The position numbers and the translations under genes are program-made. Shown here in pieces: positions 55,155 to 64,000 of a stretch of DNA of 64,000 nucleotides. The DNA is from Endoryza sp044226045. Its GTDB lineage: Bacteria > Bacteroidota > Bacteroidia > Chitinophagales > Chitinophagaceae. Under the pieces are notes generated by a model. That model made no database searches and had not been told where the DNA came from. It saw nothing but the letters and a program-made list of their open reading frames with translations. Position 1 is the first letter of the stretch. Each line of letters opens with the position of its first letter. The DNA is taken from NCBI GenBank assembly GCA_044226045.1, contig JBGAHR010000002.1, forward strand, positions 112,693-176,692, written 5' to 3'.

Positions 55155-55216
55155 ATCATATCGAAACTTTAAACCGCAAACCGCAAACGGCCAACTGCAA
55201 ACCACAAACCAAAAAC
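55155..55216. repeat. 7-nt repeat AAACCGC / AAACYGC
   Basis: About eight heptamers (AAACCGC, AAACGGC, AACTGCA, AAACCAC) end 5 bases before the ATG of the MFS gene. This is the reverse complement of the GTTTGCG words at 466 and 58311. Here the array is upstream of a gene, not after a stop. Confidence 0.8.
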
Positions 55217-55220
55217 CATC

Positions 55221-56393
55221 ATGTCCTTCCTCACCCGCACAATCTGGATCCTTTCCATGGTGAGCTTATTCGCCGATGTGGCGAGTGAAATGTTGTATCC
55301 CATCATTCCGGTTTACCTGAGGGAAATTGGTTTTTCCGTAGCATTGATAGGATTACTGGAAGGTATAGCCGAATTTGTTGTTGGTTTGAGCAAAGGTTAT
55401 TTCGCTACCCAAAGCGATCAGCGGGGACTTCGGTTACCCTATATAAAATCGGGTTATCTGCTCAGCGCGCTTTCAAAACCAATGATGGCTGTGTTTACAT
55501 TTCCGATTTGGATATTCCTGGCACGGATGCTCGACCGAACCGGCAAAGGACTTCGGACAGGCGCCAGGGATGCACTGCTTTCACAGGAAGCTACGCCGGC
55601 AACAAAGGCCCGTGTGTTCAGTTTCCACAGAGGCTGGGATACATTCGGCGCGGTGATGGGACCACTGTTCGCCCTTCTCTATCTTTCCCGCTTTCCACAT
55701 CAGTATCAAACCCTGTTTTACATTGCTTTCATACCAGGACTCATTTCGGTAGCGCTTATTTTCCTGTTGAAAGAAACCAAACGACCGGTATCCACCATCG
55801 CCAACCGGGGTTTCTTTTCTTTCTTCTCGTATTGGAAGATCGCTCCCGCCGACTATCGGAAACTGGTCATCCCTTTGCTGCTTTTCGCACTGGCCAACAG
55901 TTCCGATTTGTTTCTCATCCTGAAAACAAAAGAGATCACCGGCGACGACAGTCATACCATTGCTTCTTATATCTTTTACAACCTGGTATACGCGCTCAGT
56001 TCATTTCCCATGGGAGTACTGGCCGACCGGATTGGACTGAAAAAGGTTTTCCTCTCCGGTATGATCATTTTCATTTCGGTTTATACCGGTTTTGCCTTCG
56101 CCCGCGAAACCTGGCATATTTACGGGTTGTTTGCATTGTATGGCATCTATGCCGCCGCCACCGAAGGCATTGCCAAGGCATGGATCACCAATATCGCCCA
56201 TCATTCGAATACTGCTACTGCGATTGGCTTTTACACCTCCTGTCAAAGTATTGCTGCGCTGCTGGCGAGCATACTGGCCGGCCTGCTTTGGCAATTGGCC
56301 GGAAGCCGGATGGCCTTTCTGTTCACAGCAGCACTCACCTTTTTTGTCGTTATATTTATCGGGAGAAGCCAATTTCAAAAACAATACACATGA
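55221..56393 (+). CDS. MFS transporter
   Basis: 390 residues with eleven or twelve membrane helices. The N-terminus SLFADVASEMLYPIIPVYLR and the loop DRTGKGLRTGARDALLSQEA are typical of an MFS subgroup of unknown substrate, some of which lie beside stress or drug genes. The stop overlaps the start of the alpha/beta hydrolase gene by 4 bases (ATGA), so the two are translated together. Confidence 0.88.
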   Translation: MSFLTRTIWILSMVSLFADVASEMLYPIIPVYLREIGFSVALIGLLEGIAEFVVGLSKGYFATQSDQRGLRLPYIKSGYLLSALSKPMMAVFTFPIWIFLARMLDRTGKGLRTGARDALLSQEATPATKARVFSFHRGWDTFGAVMGPLFALLYLSRFPHQYQTLFYIAFIPGLISVALIFLLKETKRPVSTIANRGFFSFFSYWKIAPADYRKLVIPLLLFALANSSDLFLILKTKEITGDDSHTIASYIFYNLVYALSSFPMGVLADRIGLKKVFLSGMIIFISVYTGFAFARETWHIYGLFALYGIYAAATEGIAKAWITNIAHHSNTATAIGFYTSCQSIAALLASILAGLLWQLAGSRMAFLFTAALTFFVVIFIGRSQFQKQYT

Positions 56394-57238
56394 GACGCTC
56401 CCTCCTCCTCCTTTCCTTCACCTTTTCCTGCATTCTGTTAAATACTAACATAAAAGCACAAACGACTAAAATTCCCTATGGCAACAACCCGTCAGCCGGT
56501 AAGTACTACGATATCCGTGGTTTCAGGATGTACTGCGAAGTATATGGTGAAGGGCAACCGCTGCTGATCATCCACGGAAACGGCGGTTCGATCAGGGATT
56601 TTACCGAACAGATTCCTTTCTTCTCCCGGAAATACAAAGTCATTATTGCCGATAGCCGGGCACAGGGAAAATCAGTTGACAACGGCGATTCACTTAGTTA
56701 TGAAATGATGGCCGACGACTATGCGGCATTGCTGACGAGCCTGAAAATTGATTCGGCTTATGTTATCGGGTGGAGCGACGGAGGTATCAATACTCTATTG
56801 CTGGCAATCCGTCACCCGGAAAAAGTAAAAAAACTCGCAGTAACCGGGGCGAACCTCAGTCCGGATTCCCTCTCTGTTTTTCCGGAAGTGCTGGCCCTGG
56901 TAAAACCGGCCTATGACGATCTCAAAAACGAACACAACAGCCCCATCAGAAAAAATAGCTGGAAACTGGTCAGGCTGCTGCTGGATGAACCACATATCCC
57001 GCTTTCGGATCTGCACAAAATCAGCTGTCCTTCGCTGATCATCGGCGGCGATCATGACGTAATCCGAGAAGAACACACCATGCTGATCTACCAGAACATC
57101 CCAAATGCCTATTTGTGGATCATTCCTAATTCCGGTCACAGCACACCGATCGTGTACAAAGACGATTTCAATAAAATAGTGGGCGATTTCTTCGCAAAGC
57201 CTTACAGGAAAATCAAAGGTACCGCCAGGTTTAACTGA
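56390..57238 (+). CDS. Exported alpha/beta hydrolase
   Basis: 282 residues from the ATG at 56390. A much longer frame that starts inside the MFS gene is not protein-like before this point. Signal peptide ends near IKAQ. Catalytic triad: Ser in GWSDGG, Asp in IGGDHDVI, His in PNSGHSTPI; oxyanion region HGNGGS. The substrate is unknown. Coupled to the MFS gene upstream, and its last 8 bases overlap the convergent dioxygenase gene. Confidence 0.88.
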   Translation: MRRSLLLLSFTFSCILLNTNIKAQTTKIPYGNNPSAGKYYDIRGFRMYCEVYGEGQPLLIIHGNGGSIRDFTEQIPFFSRKYKVIIADSRAQGKSVDNGDSLSYEMMADDYAALLTSLKIDSAYVIGWSDGGINTLLLAIRHPEKVKKLAVTGANLSPDSLSVFPEVLALVKPAYDDLKNEHNSPIRKNSWKLVRLLLDEPHIPLSDLHKISCPSLIIGGDHDVIREEHTMLIYQNIPNAYLWIIPNSGHSTPIVYKDDFNKIVGDFFAKPYRKIKGTARFN

Positions 57239-58304
57239 TGGAATGAAATCCGAGCCTTTGCTCCATTTCTGTGCTGAGGGCCGGCAGCCTCTTCCTTTCG
57301 ATGAGGAAGCTTGTGAGACGCGCAATGTCTGCGAAAATGTAGTGTTTATCGAGTGCCCCTTTCAGGTAGTCGCGACCGGTGCTTCCGCCAGTGCCTATAC
57401 GGGTTCCGATCACCCGATGCACCATGCTCATGTGGCGGTATCGCCAGGTGCTTAACTGTTCATCTATTTCCAGCAATACGTTCAATACCTGGAAAGGCAA
57501 TTGCAGCATCGGGTATCCCCGGTACAACATGATGAAAAGGGCCGCACGGGCAGCTTCGGGAGACAAAGCAGCTTTCCGGTCGGGATTTTCCTCCGTGAAG
57601 TAATCGGTAAAAGACTGTATGTTTCCTTTCTCTACATCGGCCAGGCTTTTCCGAAACATGTGCAGGTATTCGTTCCAGAATTTCTGTGTACCGGATTCTT
57701 TTCCGAACCGGATTTCTTCACTTGCTTCAAATTGCGTTTTGAAATCGTTCCAGTTTTTTTCCTCTGTGAAAAATGGCATTCTTTCGAGCCAGCCATTCAG
57801 CAATTGCAAAACAGAACGACTGCTCTCGGCATTCCTGATCAATGCCACATGCTCCTGGCGCAATTGTGAAATATAGTATTCCTGTCCGTGACGGTGTTCA
57901 TATTTCAATCCCAGTTTGGCTTCCAGTAATTTGAATTGCCAGCTTTGGAAACCCGAGGCGGGTCGAAGCATATCCCTGAAATCGAGGAAATCCATGGGCG
58001 TCATGGTTTCCATCACGTCAATTTGCTGGACCAGCAACTTGAGGATCGTTACGGCCCTGTTCAGCCGATGGACAACGGTTTGTAATTCCGGTGAGTTGTC
58101 ATTGAGAGAAGGCTTTTCAAAAATCTCGGCCACTGAATCCACTTCATACAACAGTTGTTTGAACCAAAGCTCATAAGCCTGGTGAATAATGATGAAAAGC
58201 ATTTCATCATGCGCCGGCGACTGGCATTTTTCGCTCTCCGGATCCTGCGCATTCAAAATTTTATCCAACTGTAGGTAGTCGCTGTAGTGTACTGGATGTG
58301 GCAT
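57231..58304 (-). CDS. kynA: Tryptophan 2,3-dioxygenase family haem protein
   Basis: 357 residues. The N-terminus with HPVHYSDYLQLDKIL and MLFIIIHQAYELWFKQLLYE carries the substrate-binding HQAYELW motif; the haem-ligand His and substrate loop lie in MVHRVIGTRIGTGGSTGRDY. It opens the indole ring of tryptophan to N-formylkynurenine. It is about 70 residues longer than the shortest bacterial forms. No other kynurenine pathway gene is close by; whether the exported hydrolase is related is doubtful. Confidence 0.92.
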   Translation of the reverse strand: MPHPVHYSDYLQLDKILNAQDPESEKCQSPAHDEMLFIIIHQAYELWFKQLLYEVDSVAEIFEKPSLNDNSPELQTVVHRLNRAVTILKLLVQQIDVMETMTPMDFLDFRDMLRPASGFQSWQFKLLEAKLGLKYEHRHGQEYYISQLRQEHVALIRNAESSRSVLQLLNGWLERMPFFTEEKNWNDFKTQFEASEEIRFGKESGTQKFWNEYLHMFRKSLADVEKGNIQSFTDYFTEENPDRKAALSPEAARAALFIMLYRGYPMLQLPFQVLNVLLEIDEQLSTWRYRHMSMVHRVIGTRIGTGGSTGRDYLKGALDKHYIFADIARLTSFLIERKRLPALSTEMEQRLGFHSIS

Positions 58305-58307
58305 AGA

Positions 58308-58522
58308 GGTTTGCGGTTTGTGGTTTGCAGTTTGCGGTTGGTTCGTTTATCGTTTCACGTTTCACGTTTATCGTCATAGCAATTCGTCATGCGTAATCCG
58401 TAATTCGTCATCCCATTGGCTCATTGACAAATTGACCAATTGACCAATTGCATTTCCATTCGTCATTCGTAATCCGTCATCCCATTGGCTCATTGACAAA
58501 TTGACCAATTGACCAATTGGCC
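58308..58522. repeat. Multi-family repeat patch between kynA and purD
   Basis: Within 215 bases lie GTTTGCG words (58311-58340), GTTTATC/GTTTCAC words (58345-58375), TCCGTAATTCGTCATC words, and a roughly 75-base direct repeat (ATTGGCTCATTGACAAATTG, then GACCAATT, then ATTCGTCAT) present twice (about 58412 and 58484). It ends at the purD stop region. No gene. Confidence 0.88.
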
Positions 58523-59815
58523 TCACTCCCATTTCGGATCAAACTCATATCCTATGTCTCTTCTGAAATACATTCCTTCGTATGATATCTTTTTGAGCGA
58601 TTCTTTTGATTTGGCAACGGCATCCTTGATATTCTGCGCATAGGAGGTTACACACAGCACCCGGCCGCCGCTGGTCACCACTTCTCCGTCTTGTTCGGTT
58701 GTGCCGGCATGAAAGAGCAGGCTGTCTTCCTGCAATGGCTGATCGAGACCGGATATCGGGAATCCTTTTTCGAAATGACCAGGATAACCCCCACTAACCG
58801 CCATCACGGTAGCCGCGCATCTTTTGTCGATAGCGATTTTGATAGTGTCCAGTTCCTGTTTGGCCGTTGCAACAAACAGTCCTACCAGGTCATTTTCCAG
58901 GCGAGGCATCACCACTTCTGTTTCCGGATCTCCCATGCGGCAATTGTATTCAATAACAAATGGCTGGTCATTTACCTTGATCAACCCAAAAAAGATAAAG
59001 CCTTTATAGTCGATATTTTCTTTCTTCAATCCTTCAATAGTGGGTTTGATCACTTTCTCTTCCACTTTGAACATGAAACCCGGTGTTGCAAACGGTACCG
59101 GGCTCACGGCTCCCATTCCACCGGTATTCAATCCACGATCTCCTTCGCCGATGCGTTTATAATCCTTGGCTTCCGGCAGTATCACATAGTTCTTTCCATC
59201 GGTCAGTACAAATACGCTCAATTCAATGCCATCCAGGAATTCTTCCACAACCACTTTTTTGCTGGCATCACCGAATTTGTTCTGTTGAAGCATCAGTTCA
59301 ATTTCAGATACCGCTTCAATGTGACTCTGGCAAATAATCACCCCTTTTCCTGCCGCCAGCCCATCTGCCTTGATCACCACTGGAAGCGGATGTTCGTTGA
59401 GGTATTTCACGCCTTCTTCAAAACTATCCAGATCAAACTCGCGGTAGCGGGCTGTTGGAATGCCATGCCTTTCCATAAATGCTTTGGAGAAGGCCTTGCT
59501 TCCTTCAAGCTGCGCTCCTTTTTGAGAAGGGCCGATAAAATAGATCTTCTTCAATTCCTCATCGGCCTGGAAATAGTCATAGATCCCGTTCACCAATGGT
59601 TCTTCGGGACCCACCACTACCATTTCTATTTCTTCTTTTTTACAGAAAGCGCCAATCGATTCAAAATCGTTCAGCTTCAATGGAACGTTTGTACCACACT
59701 TGGCCGTCCCGGCATTACCGGGAGCAATAAACAGGGGATTTGTCCAAACACTTTGATTCAGTTTCCAGGCTAATGCGTGCTCACGGCCGCCGCTGCCAAG
59801 GAGCAGGATTTTCAT
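58523..59815 (-). CDS. purD: Phosphoribosylamine-glycine ligase
   Basis: 430 residues, normal length. N-terminal LLLGSGGREHALAWKL, ATP-grasp domain with GLAAGKGVIICQ and EEFLDGIELSVFVLTDGKN, and the signature YNCRMGDPETEVVMPRL. It makes glycinamide ribonucleotide in purine synthesis. The gene stands alone. Confidence 0.98.
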   Translation of the reverse strand: MKILLLGSGGREHALAWKLNQSVWTNPLFIAPGNAGTAKCGTNVPLKLNDFESIGAFCKKEEIEMVVVGPEEPLVNGIYDYFQADEELKKIYFIGPSQKGAQLEGSKAFSKAFMERHGIPTARYREFDLDSFEEGVKYLNEHPLPVVIKADGLAAGKGVIICQSHIEAVSEIELMLQQNKFGDASKKVVVEEFLDGIELSVFVLTDGKNYVILPEAKDYKRIGEGDRGLNTGGMGAVSPVPFATPGFMFKVEEKVIKPTIEGLKKENIDYKGFIFFGLIKVNDQPFVIEYNCRMGDPETEVVMPRLENDLVGLFVATAKQELDTIKIAIDKRCAATVMAVSGGYPGHFEKGFPISGLDQPLQEDSLLFHAGTTEQDGEVVTSGGRVLCVTSYAQNIKDAVAKSKESLKKISYEGMYFRRDIGYEFDPKWE

Positions 59816-59964
59816 AATCTCTTTTGTTTTACCGGGAGCGAATTTCGCAATTCAATATCAGACGACCGAATAAAGTTCTGACAACAAGCGGGAATGTTGA
59901 TTTTATCTGTATTTTGAGCAGATAAACTGCTTGGTAGCCGGGCCGCGGCAATAAAAAAACTATT

Positions 59965-61680
59965 ATGAGTCAATCTGCTTCGAAAGGTCACCCGAAGGGG
60001 TTATATGTTCTTTTTGCCACTGAAATGTGGGAACGTTTCAATTACTATGGCATGCGGGCGATCCTGGTCTTGTTCATGACCCAGGTATTGCTTTTTAAAG
60101 ACGCTTTTGCCTCTAACCTGTATGGTAGTTATATCAGTTTGATCTATCTGTCCGGACTGGTGGGCGGATATGTAGCCGATCGGTATTGGGGCAACCAGCG
60201 TTCCATCATTGCCGGTGGTATCGTAATGGCCATTGCCGAACTGGTGCTGTTTTTTTGCGCGTCCATATATAAAACCGATCCCGACCTGGCTGTAAAACTG
60301 TTGTATGGCGGACTGGGAATGATGATTGGCGGTAACGGGTTTTTCAAACCCAATATCTCCAATATGGTGGGCCAGATGTACACGACCAACGACAAAAGAA
60401 AGGATCCGGCTTATACCATTTTTTACATGGGTATCAACCTCGGCGGCGCCATTGGACCTTTTGTATGCGGACTGGTAGGCAATACCGGCGACCCGGAAGA
60501 TTTCAAATGGGCCTTCCTGGTAGCAGCCATCGGAATGGTCATCAGTGTGATTATACAAGTGGTCTTTCATAAAAAATACGTGATAGATCCGGATAATAAA
60601 GTGTTGGGTATGGTACCACCCAATGCGCCGAAGGCGGCACTGTCGCCCTTGGTCACCATAGTGGGTCTGGCATTGGTGTCTGTTGTCAGCATCGCGCTGA
60701 TCTATATCGATGCGGCCAAGTTCAGTTACCTGTTCTATTTGCTGATCGCCTGCTTTTTCATAATTCCTTTGATCATCTACACCGATAAATCGCTGAATGC
60801 GCTGGAGAAGAAAAAAGTGGCCGTTATTATTGTAGTGTGCTTCTTTGTTATCTTCTTCTGGAGCGCTTTCGAGCAAACCGGCGCTTCCCTTACCTTTTTT
60901 GCGGATCGGCAAACAGACAGGTTCCTCGGATGGAATATCCCTGTCTGGCTGATTTCGGTTCTTTCCTTCGCTCTCATTGCTTATTTGTTTACGCTTACCA
61001 AAAAAACCGCCAGGAAACTCGCGGGCGATTATGACAAACAGCTTCGCCAGTCTCTGCTGGGTCTGATCTGGCTGTTGATTCTTTCGGTTCTGGCAGGAAA
61101 TATCTTCCTGTATGCGAAAAACTATTCCGTAGTGCCGCTGCAGGAAATTCCGACCAGCTGGTTCCAGTCGCTGAACTCCACTTTCATTATCCTGTTTGCT
61201 CCGTTCTTTGCCTGGTTCTGGGTTAAACTCGGAAAGAACGATCCTTCTGCTCCGACCAAAATGGCCATCGGACTGGTATTACTCGGACTCGGTTATTTAT
61301 GGATTGCCTATGGCGTGGATAATATAACCGCCGGAAAGAAAGTGTCCATGATCTGGCTGACATTGTTATATGCTCTTCATACTTCCGGTGAACTCTGCCT
61401 CTCTCCCATAGGATTGTCGCTGGTTAACAGGTTGGCGCCTTTCAAATTTGCTTCCTTGCTGATGGCCATCTGGTTTACCGCCAACGCCTTTGGAAATAAG
61501 CTGGCCGGCACACTCAGTGCATTATATCCCGAAGAAGGAAAAACAACCAGTTTCCTGGGTTACAAAATGAGCAACCTGTATGATTTCTTTATGCTATTTG
61601 TGTTCATGTCGCTGATTGCCGCGGCCATTCTTTTTGTATTAAGCAAGAAATTGCAAAAGATGATGGCTTCGAACGAATAA
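59965..61680 (+). CDS. POT/PTR family di- and tripeptide:proton symporter
   Basis: 571 residues, about fourteen membrane helices. It has the proton-coupling motif as EMWERFNYYG and the PTR signatures GGYVADRYWGNQRSII and FYMGINLGGAIGPFVCG. It imports small peptides through the inner membrane with protons. Followed 105 bases later by an OPT transporter; both would serve peptide nutrition. Confidence 0.95.
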   Translation: MSQSASKGHPKGLYVLFATEMWERFNYYGMRAILVLFMTQVLLFKDAFASNLYGSYISLIYLSGLVGGYVADRYWGNQRSIIAGGIVMAIAELVLFFCASIYKTDPDLAVKLLYGGLGMMIGGNGFFKPNISNMVGQMYTTNDKRKDPAYTIFYMGINLGGAIGPFVCGLVGNTGDPEDFKWAFLVAAIGMVISVIIQVVFHKKYVIDPDNKVLGMVPPNAPKAALSPLVTIVGLALVSVVSIALIYIDAAKFSYLFYLLIACFFIIPLIIYTDKSLNALEKKKVAVIIVVCFFVIFFWSAFEQTGASLTFFADRQTDRFLGWNIPVWLISVLSFALIAYLFTLTKKTARKLAGDYDKQLRQSLLGLIWLLILSVLAGNIFLYAKNYSVVPLQEIPTSWFQSLNSTFIILFAPFFAWFWVKLGKNDPSAPTKMAIGLVLLGLGYLWIAYGVDNITAGKKVSMIWLTLLYALHTSGELCLSPIGLSLVNRLAPFKFASLLMAIWFTANAFGNKLAGTLSALYPEEGKTTSFLGYKMSNLYDFFMLFVFMSLIAAAILFVLSKKLQKMMASNE

Positions 61681-61693
61681 CAGGTCCTGTTGA

Positions 61694-61730
61694 TGGTTTC
61701 ACATTTATCGTTTTACGTTTATCGTTCATG
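61694..61730. repeat. 7-nt repeat GTTTATC / GTTTTAC
   Basis: Four to five words (GTTTCAC, ATTTATC, GTTTTAC, GTTTATC) begin 14 bases after the POT gene. Same family as at 15626 and 58345. Confidence 0.75.
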
Positions 61731-61784
61731 CAGATTGACGGAATTCATTTGTACAGAAACAACACATAACTCAAACAATTTGCC

Positions 61785-63839
61785 ATGTCTGAAAAATCCT
61801 TTAAACCATTTGTTGCACCGGAAACCAAGATGGCCGAGTTTACATTCAAGGCTGTATTGGTAGGTTCCGCCTTCGGTATCATATTTGGTGCCGCTACAGT
61901 TTACCTGGCACTAAAAGCAGGCCTTACGGTTTCCGCTTCTATCCCTATTGCCGTGATGGCCATCGCTATGAGTAAGCTGTTTCTGAAAACAACCATTCTG
62001 GAAAACAATATCATTCAAACCACTGGTAGTGCTGGTGAAAGTATTGCAGCTGGTGTTGTCTTTACATTACCCGGTTTCTTATTCCTGAGTGAAGCCAAAG
62101 GCGCTGAGTATTTCAACTACTTGACCATCTTAATACTGGCCATCTTTGGAGGAATTCTCGGCACCTTAATGATGATTCCACTCAGAAAAGCCCTTATAGT
62201 AAAAGAACACGCCACCTTACCTTACCCGGAAGGAACCGCTTGCGGATCGGTGCTTAAAGCAGGTGAAAAAGGAGGTGATTTCGCCAGAACCGCCTTCATC
62301 GGCCTTGGCTTTGCCGTGGTGTATGCTTTTCTGCAAAAGATTCTTCATGTAATTGCGGAGACACCCAGTTTCATGACGAAGCAAACGAATAAATATTTTC
62401 CGTCCGCTAAAGTCAGCGGAGAAATCACTCCTGAGTATTTAGGGGTTGGGTATATCATTGGACCCCGGATTGCCGGCGTACTGGTTGCCGGTAGTGTCCT
62501 GACCTGGTTTGTTTTCAATCCACTGCTCGCATCGATCGTTCCTTCAGATACCATTGCCCAACAATTGATAAAACTGGGATACCTGAAAGATATTACTACC
62601 AATGGCGGTCCTGGTGGCTGGAATGCAACAACCCATTCGTTCAATGACTATGCAACCGCCATTTACCGGGCTTACGTTCGGCAGATAGGTGCTGGTGCTG
62701 TTGCCGCCGGAGGATTTATTACGCTAATCAAAACCATTCCAACAATTATTTCTTCTTTCAAAGGAAGTGTCAGCTCTCTGAAAGGCGGATCAAAAGAACA
62801 AAAGGAAGTGCTGAGAACAGAAAGAGACCTGAACATAAAAATTGTGGGCATCGGTAGTGTAGTACTCGTTTTATTGATGACGATTCTGCCCAATATTCCC
62901 GGTGATTCCATTTTCAGCAAACTGCTGCTGGGTATCCTGGTGGTTGTTTTTGGCGCTTTCTTCGTTACTGTTTCCTCCCGGATTGTAGGATTAATCGGAA
63001 ACTCCAATAATCCGATAAGCGGCATGACCATCGCAACATTGATGGGAACCTGCCTGGTGTTCATAGCCGTTGGCTGGACAGGAAAAGCATATGAGCCAAT
63101 GGCGTTGGTTGTTGGAGGTATGATTTGCATTGCAGCTGCCAATGCAGGCGCCACCTCACAGGATTTAAAAACAGGCTACATCGTAGGCGCTACTCCAAAA
63201 TATCAACAGCTGGCTCTTTTCATTGGAGCAATTGTTTCGTCTGTTGCTATCGGTTTTACAGTAAAAATTCTGGATACTCCCACTGCAGAGATGCTGAAAG
63301 AAGGTGTTCACCACGCGATAGGCACAGATACTTACTCCGCTCCGCAGGCTACGTTAATGGCCACGCTCATTAAAGGAATACTTTCGTTCAACCTCGATTG
63401 GCAGTTTGTATTGGTGGGAGTAGCCATCGCGATCGTGATGGAGCTTTGCGGAATTAAAGCACTCTCCTTTGCGATTGGAATATATCTTCCTTTATCTACA
63501 ACGCTTCCAATATTCATTGGCGGCGCCATAAGAGGAATCGTAGATGCTCGTCACAAGAAAAACAAGAAAGAAACTGAAGGTGAAGAAGAGGAAGATCTCC
63601 GGAAAGGAAACCTTTTTGCCACCGGACTCGTTGCCGGTGGTGCACTCGCCGGTGTTATCGTAGCCTTCATGCAAGCCAGTCCTTCCGTGTCTGCCAAGCT
63701 TGCAAAAATTAATTTTGAGGAAAACTTGTCCGGCTCATTGGGGGAGACCAATTATTTCCTGCTCGGCGTAATCGCATTTGCCATTTTAGGATGGGTGCTT
63801 TACAATACCGGTATGAAAAAAAATAAAGTTCAGCTTTAG
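61785..63839 (+). CDS. OPT family oligopeptide transporter
   Basis: 684 residues, about sixteen membrane helices. The N-terminal part (GAATVYLALKAGLTVSASIP and NIIQTTGSAGESIAAGVVFT) and PYPEGTACGSVLKAGEKGG are typical of bacterial OPT proteins. It is an inner-membrane carrier for oligopeptides or, in some members, metal chelates. It lies downstream of the POT gene in the same direction and ends in a strong terminator. Confidence 0.94.
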   Translation: MSEKSFKPFVAPETKMAEFTFKAVLVGSAFGIIFGAATVYLALKAGLTVSASIPIAVMAIAMSKLFLKTTILENNIIQTTGSAGESIAAGVVFTLPGFLFLSEAKGAEYFNYLTILILAIFGGILGTLMMIPLRKALIVKEHATLPYPEGTACGSVLKAGEKGGDFARTAFIGLGFAVVYAFLQKILHVIAETPSFMTKQTNKYFPSAKVSGEITPEYLGVGYIIGPRIAGVLVAGSVLTWFVFNPLLASIVPSDTIAQQLIKLGYLKDITTNGGPGGWNATTHSFNDYATAIYRAYVRQIGAGAVAAGGFITLIKTIPTIISSFKGSVSSLKGGSKEQKEVLRTERDLNIKIVGIGSVVLVLLMTILPNIPGDSIFSKLLLGILVVVFGAFFVTVSSRIVGLIGNSNNPISGMTIATLMGTCLVFIAVGWTGKAYEPMALVVGGMICIAAANAGATSQDLKTGYIVGATPKYQQLALFIGAIVSSVAIGFTVKILDTPTAEMLKEGVHHAIGTDTYSAPQATLMATLIKGILSFNLDWQFVLVGVAIAIVMELCGIKALSFAIGIYLPLSTTLPIFIGGAIRGIVDARHKKNKKETEGEEEEDLRKGNLFATGLVAGGALAGVIVAFMQASPSVSAKLAKINFEENLSGSLGETNYFLLGVIAFAILGWVLYNTGMKKNKVQL

Positions 63840-63853
63840 CATAGCTAATTATT

Positions 63854-63885
63854 AAAAAAACCCACTCTTTAAAGCGGGTTTTTTT
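63854..63885 (+). terminator. Terminator of the OPT gene
   Basis: AAAAAAACCC at 63854-63863 pairs with GGGTTTTTTT at 63876-63885. It may act on both strands. It lies 15 bases after the stop codon. Confidence 0.85.
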
Positions 63886-64000
63886 ATTATCGTTTTACAA
63901 TTGTTGTCCGGAGAAAGTGTCGAAGTCCATCCAATTAAACTGAAATAATCATCTTTTTGCCACTTTTTGAGAAATGAGCCCCCTCTCGGTGAGCGGGAGC
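63886..64000. other. Right end of the window
   Basis: About 115 bases with no gene. The last bases (CCCCCTCTCGGTGAGCGGGAGC) include GAGCGGGAGC, like the CGCTCCCGCTCC words of the hexamer family, so another array may begin here. Confidence 0.3.

Noticed and set aside
55508..56389. Long N-terminal extension of the alpha/beta hydrolase frame
   Set aside because: It runs out of frame through the MFS gene. The ATG at 56390 with a signal peptide is the proper start.
56390..58304. Alpha/beta hydrolase as a kynurenine formamidase partner of the tryptophan dioxygenase
   Set aside because: The hydrolase has a signal peptide and is convergent with, not in operon with, the dioxygenase.

Overview
The window looks like a chromosome segment of a Bacteroidota bacterium, most likely a member of the Chitinophagaceae. 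The supporting signs are three secreted proteins with type IX secretion (T9SS type A) C-terminal domains, a SusC/SusD pair, several TonB-dependent receptors that start with a carboxypeptidase-regulatory-like domain, -7 promoter elements of the form TAnnTTTG, and a DUF5690 transporter. No rRNA, tRNA, CRISPR array or recognisable insertion sequence was seen.

Layout. 1-360 is the start of a TonB receptor that runs off the left edge. 361-4948 holds two paralogous T9SS proteins embedded in composite short repeats. 4949-9058 is an F1Fo ATP synthase operon (atpB-E-F-H-A) that ends at a terminator, without gamma, beta or epsilon. 9251-13645 carries an ABC exporter and a secreted protein with a caspase/CHAT-like His-Cys arrangement. 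13879-15625 is a PhoB/PhoR-like two-component pair, followed by a third T9SS protein. 17478-27191 is a single-strand run of seven genes: SusC, SusD, a secreted alkaline-phosphatase-superfamily hydrolase, a PhnZ-type HD-domain phosphonate oxygenase, a phosphonatase-like HAD hydrolase, a DUF5690 transporter and a TIGR03364-type FAD oxidoreductase. 27408-29286 is an LpxH-like phosphoesterase with a MurG-like glycosyltransferase. 29571-41562 is a phosphate-acquisition region: beta-helix lipoprotein, TonB receptor, OprP-like porin, DUF47/PhoU-like protein and PiT transporter. About 4.43 kb of this region is present twice in tandem, and the left copy is full of small indels. 42008-45560 has rfbA, galE, a small DcrB/PsbP-like protein and a transketolase C-terminal subunit. 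45675-47539 is an ECF sigma factor, a putative anti-sigma protein and a Spy-like protein. 47746-48865 has an MBL hydrolase and a GxxExxY protein. 48968-54971 is the rod-shape operon mreBCD-mrdA-rodA. 55221-63839 holds an MFS transporter with an alpha/beta hydrolase, a tryptophan 2,3-dioxygenase, purD, and POT and OPT peptide transporters.

How the genes work together. The most interesting system is the SusCD-linked phosphonate operon. It reads as a complete route: outer-membrane capture, periplasmic hydrolysis, inner-membrane import, then oxidation and C-P bond cleavage by two different chemistries. The phosphate locus 2-14 kb away would take up the released or environmental phosphate, and the PhoB/PhoR-like pair is a candidate regulator (inference). 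The second unusual property is the intergenic DNA. Many gaps are filled with 6-, 7-, 8- or 9-nt tandem repeats from a small set of families, often beginning right at a stop codon and often arranged in the same composite order. The duplicated, indel-rich segment at 32.9-37.4 kb may be an assembly or polishing artefact and should be checked before its pseudogenes are taken as real.
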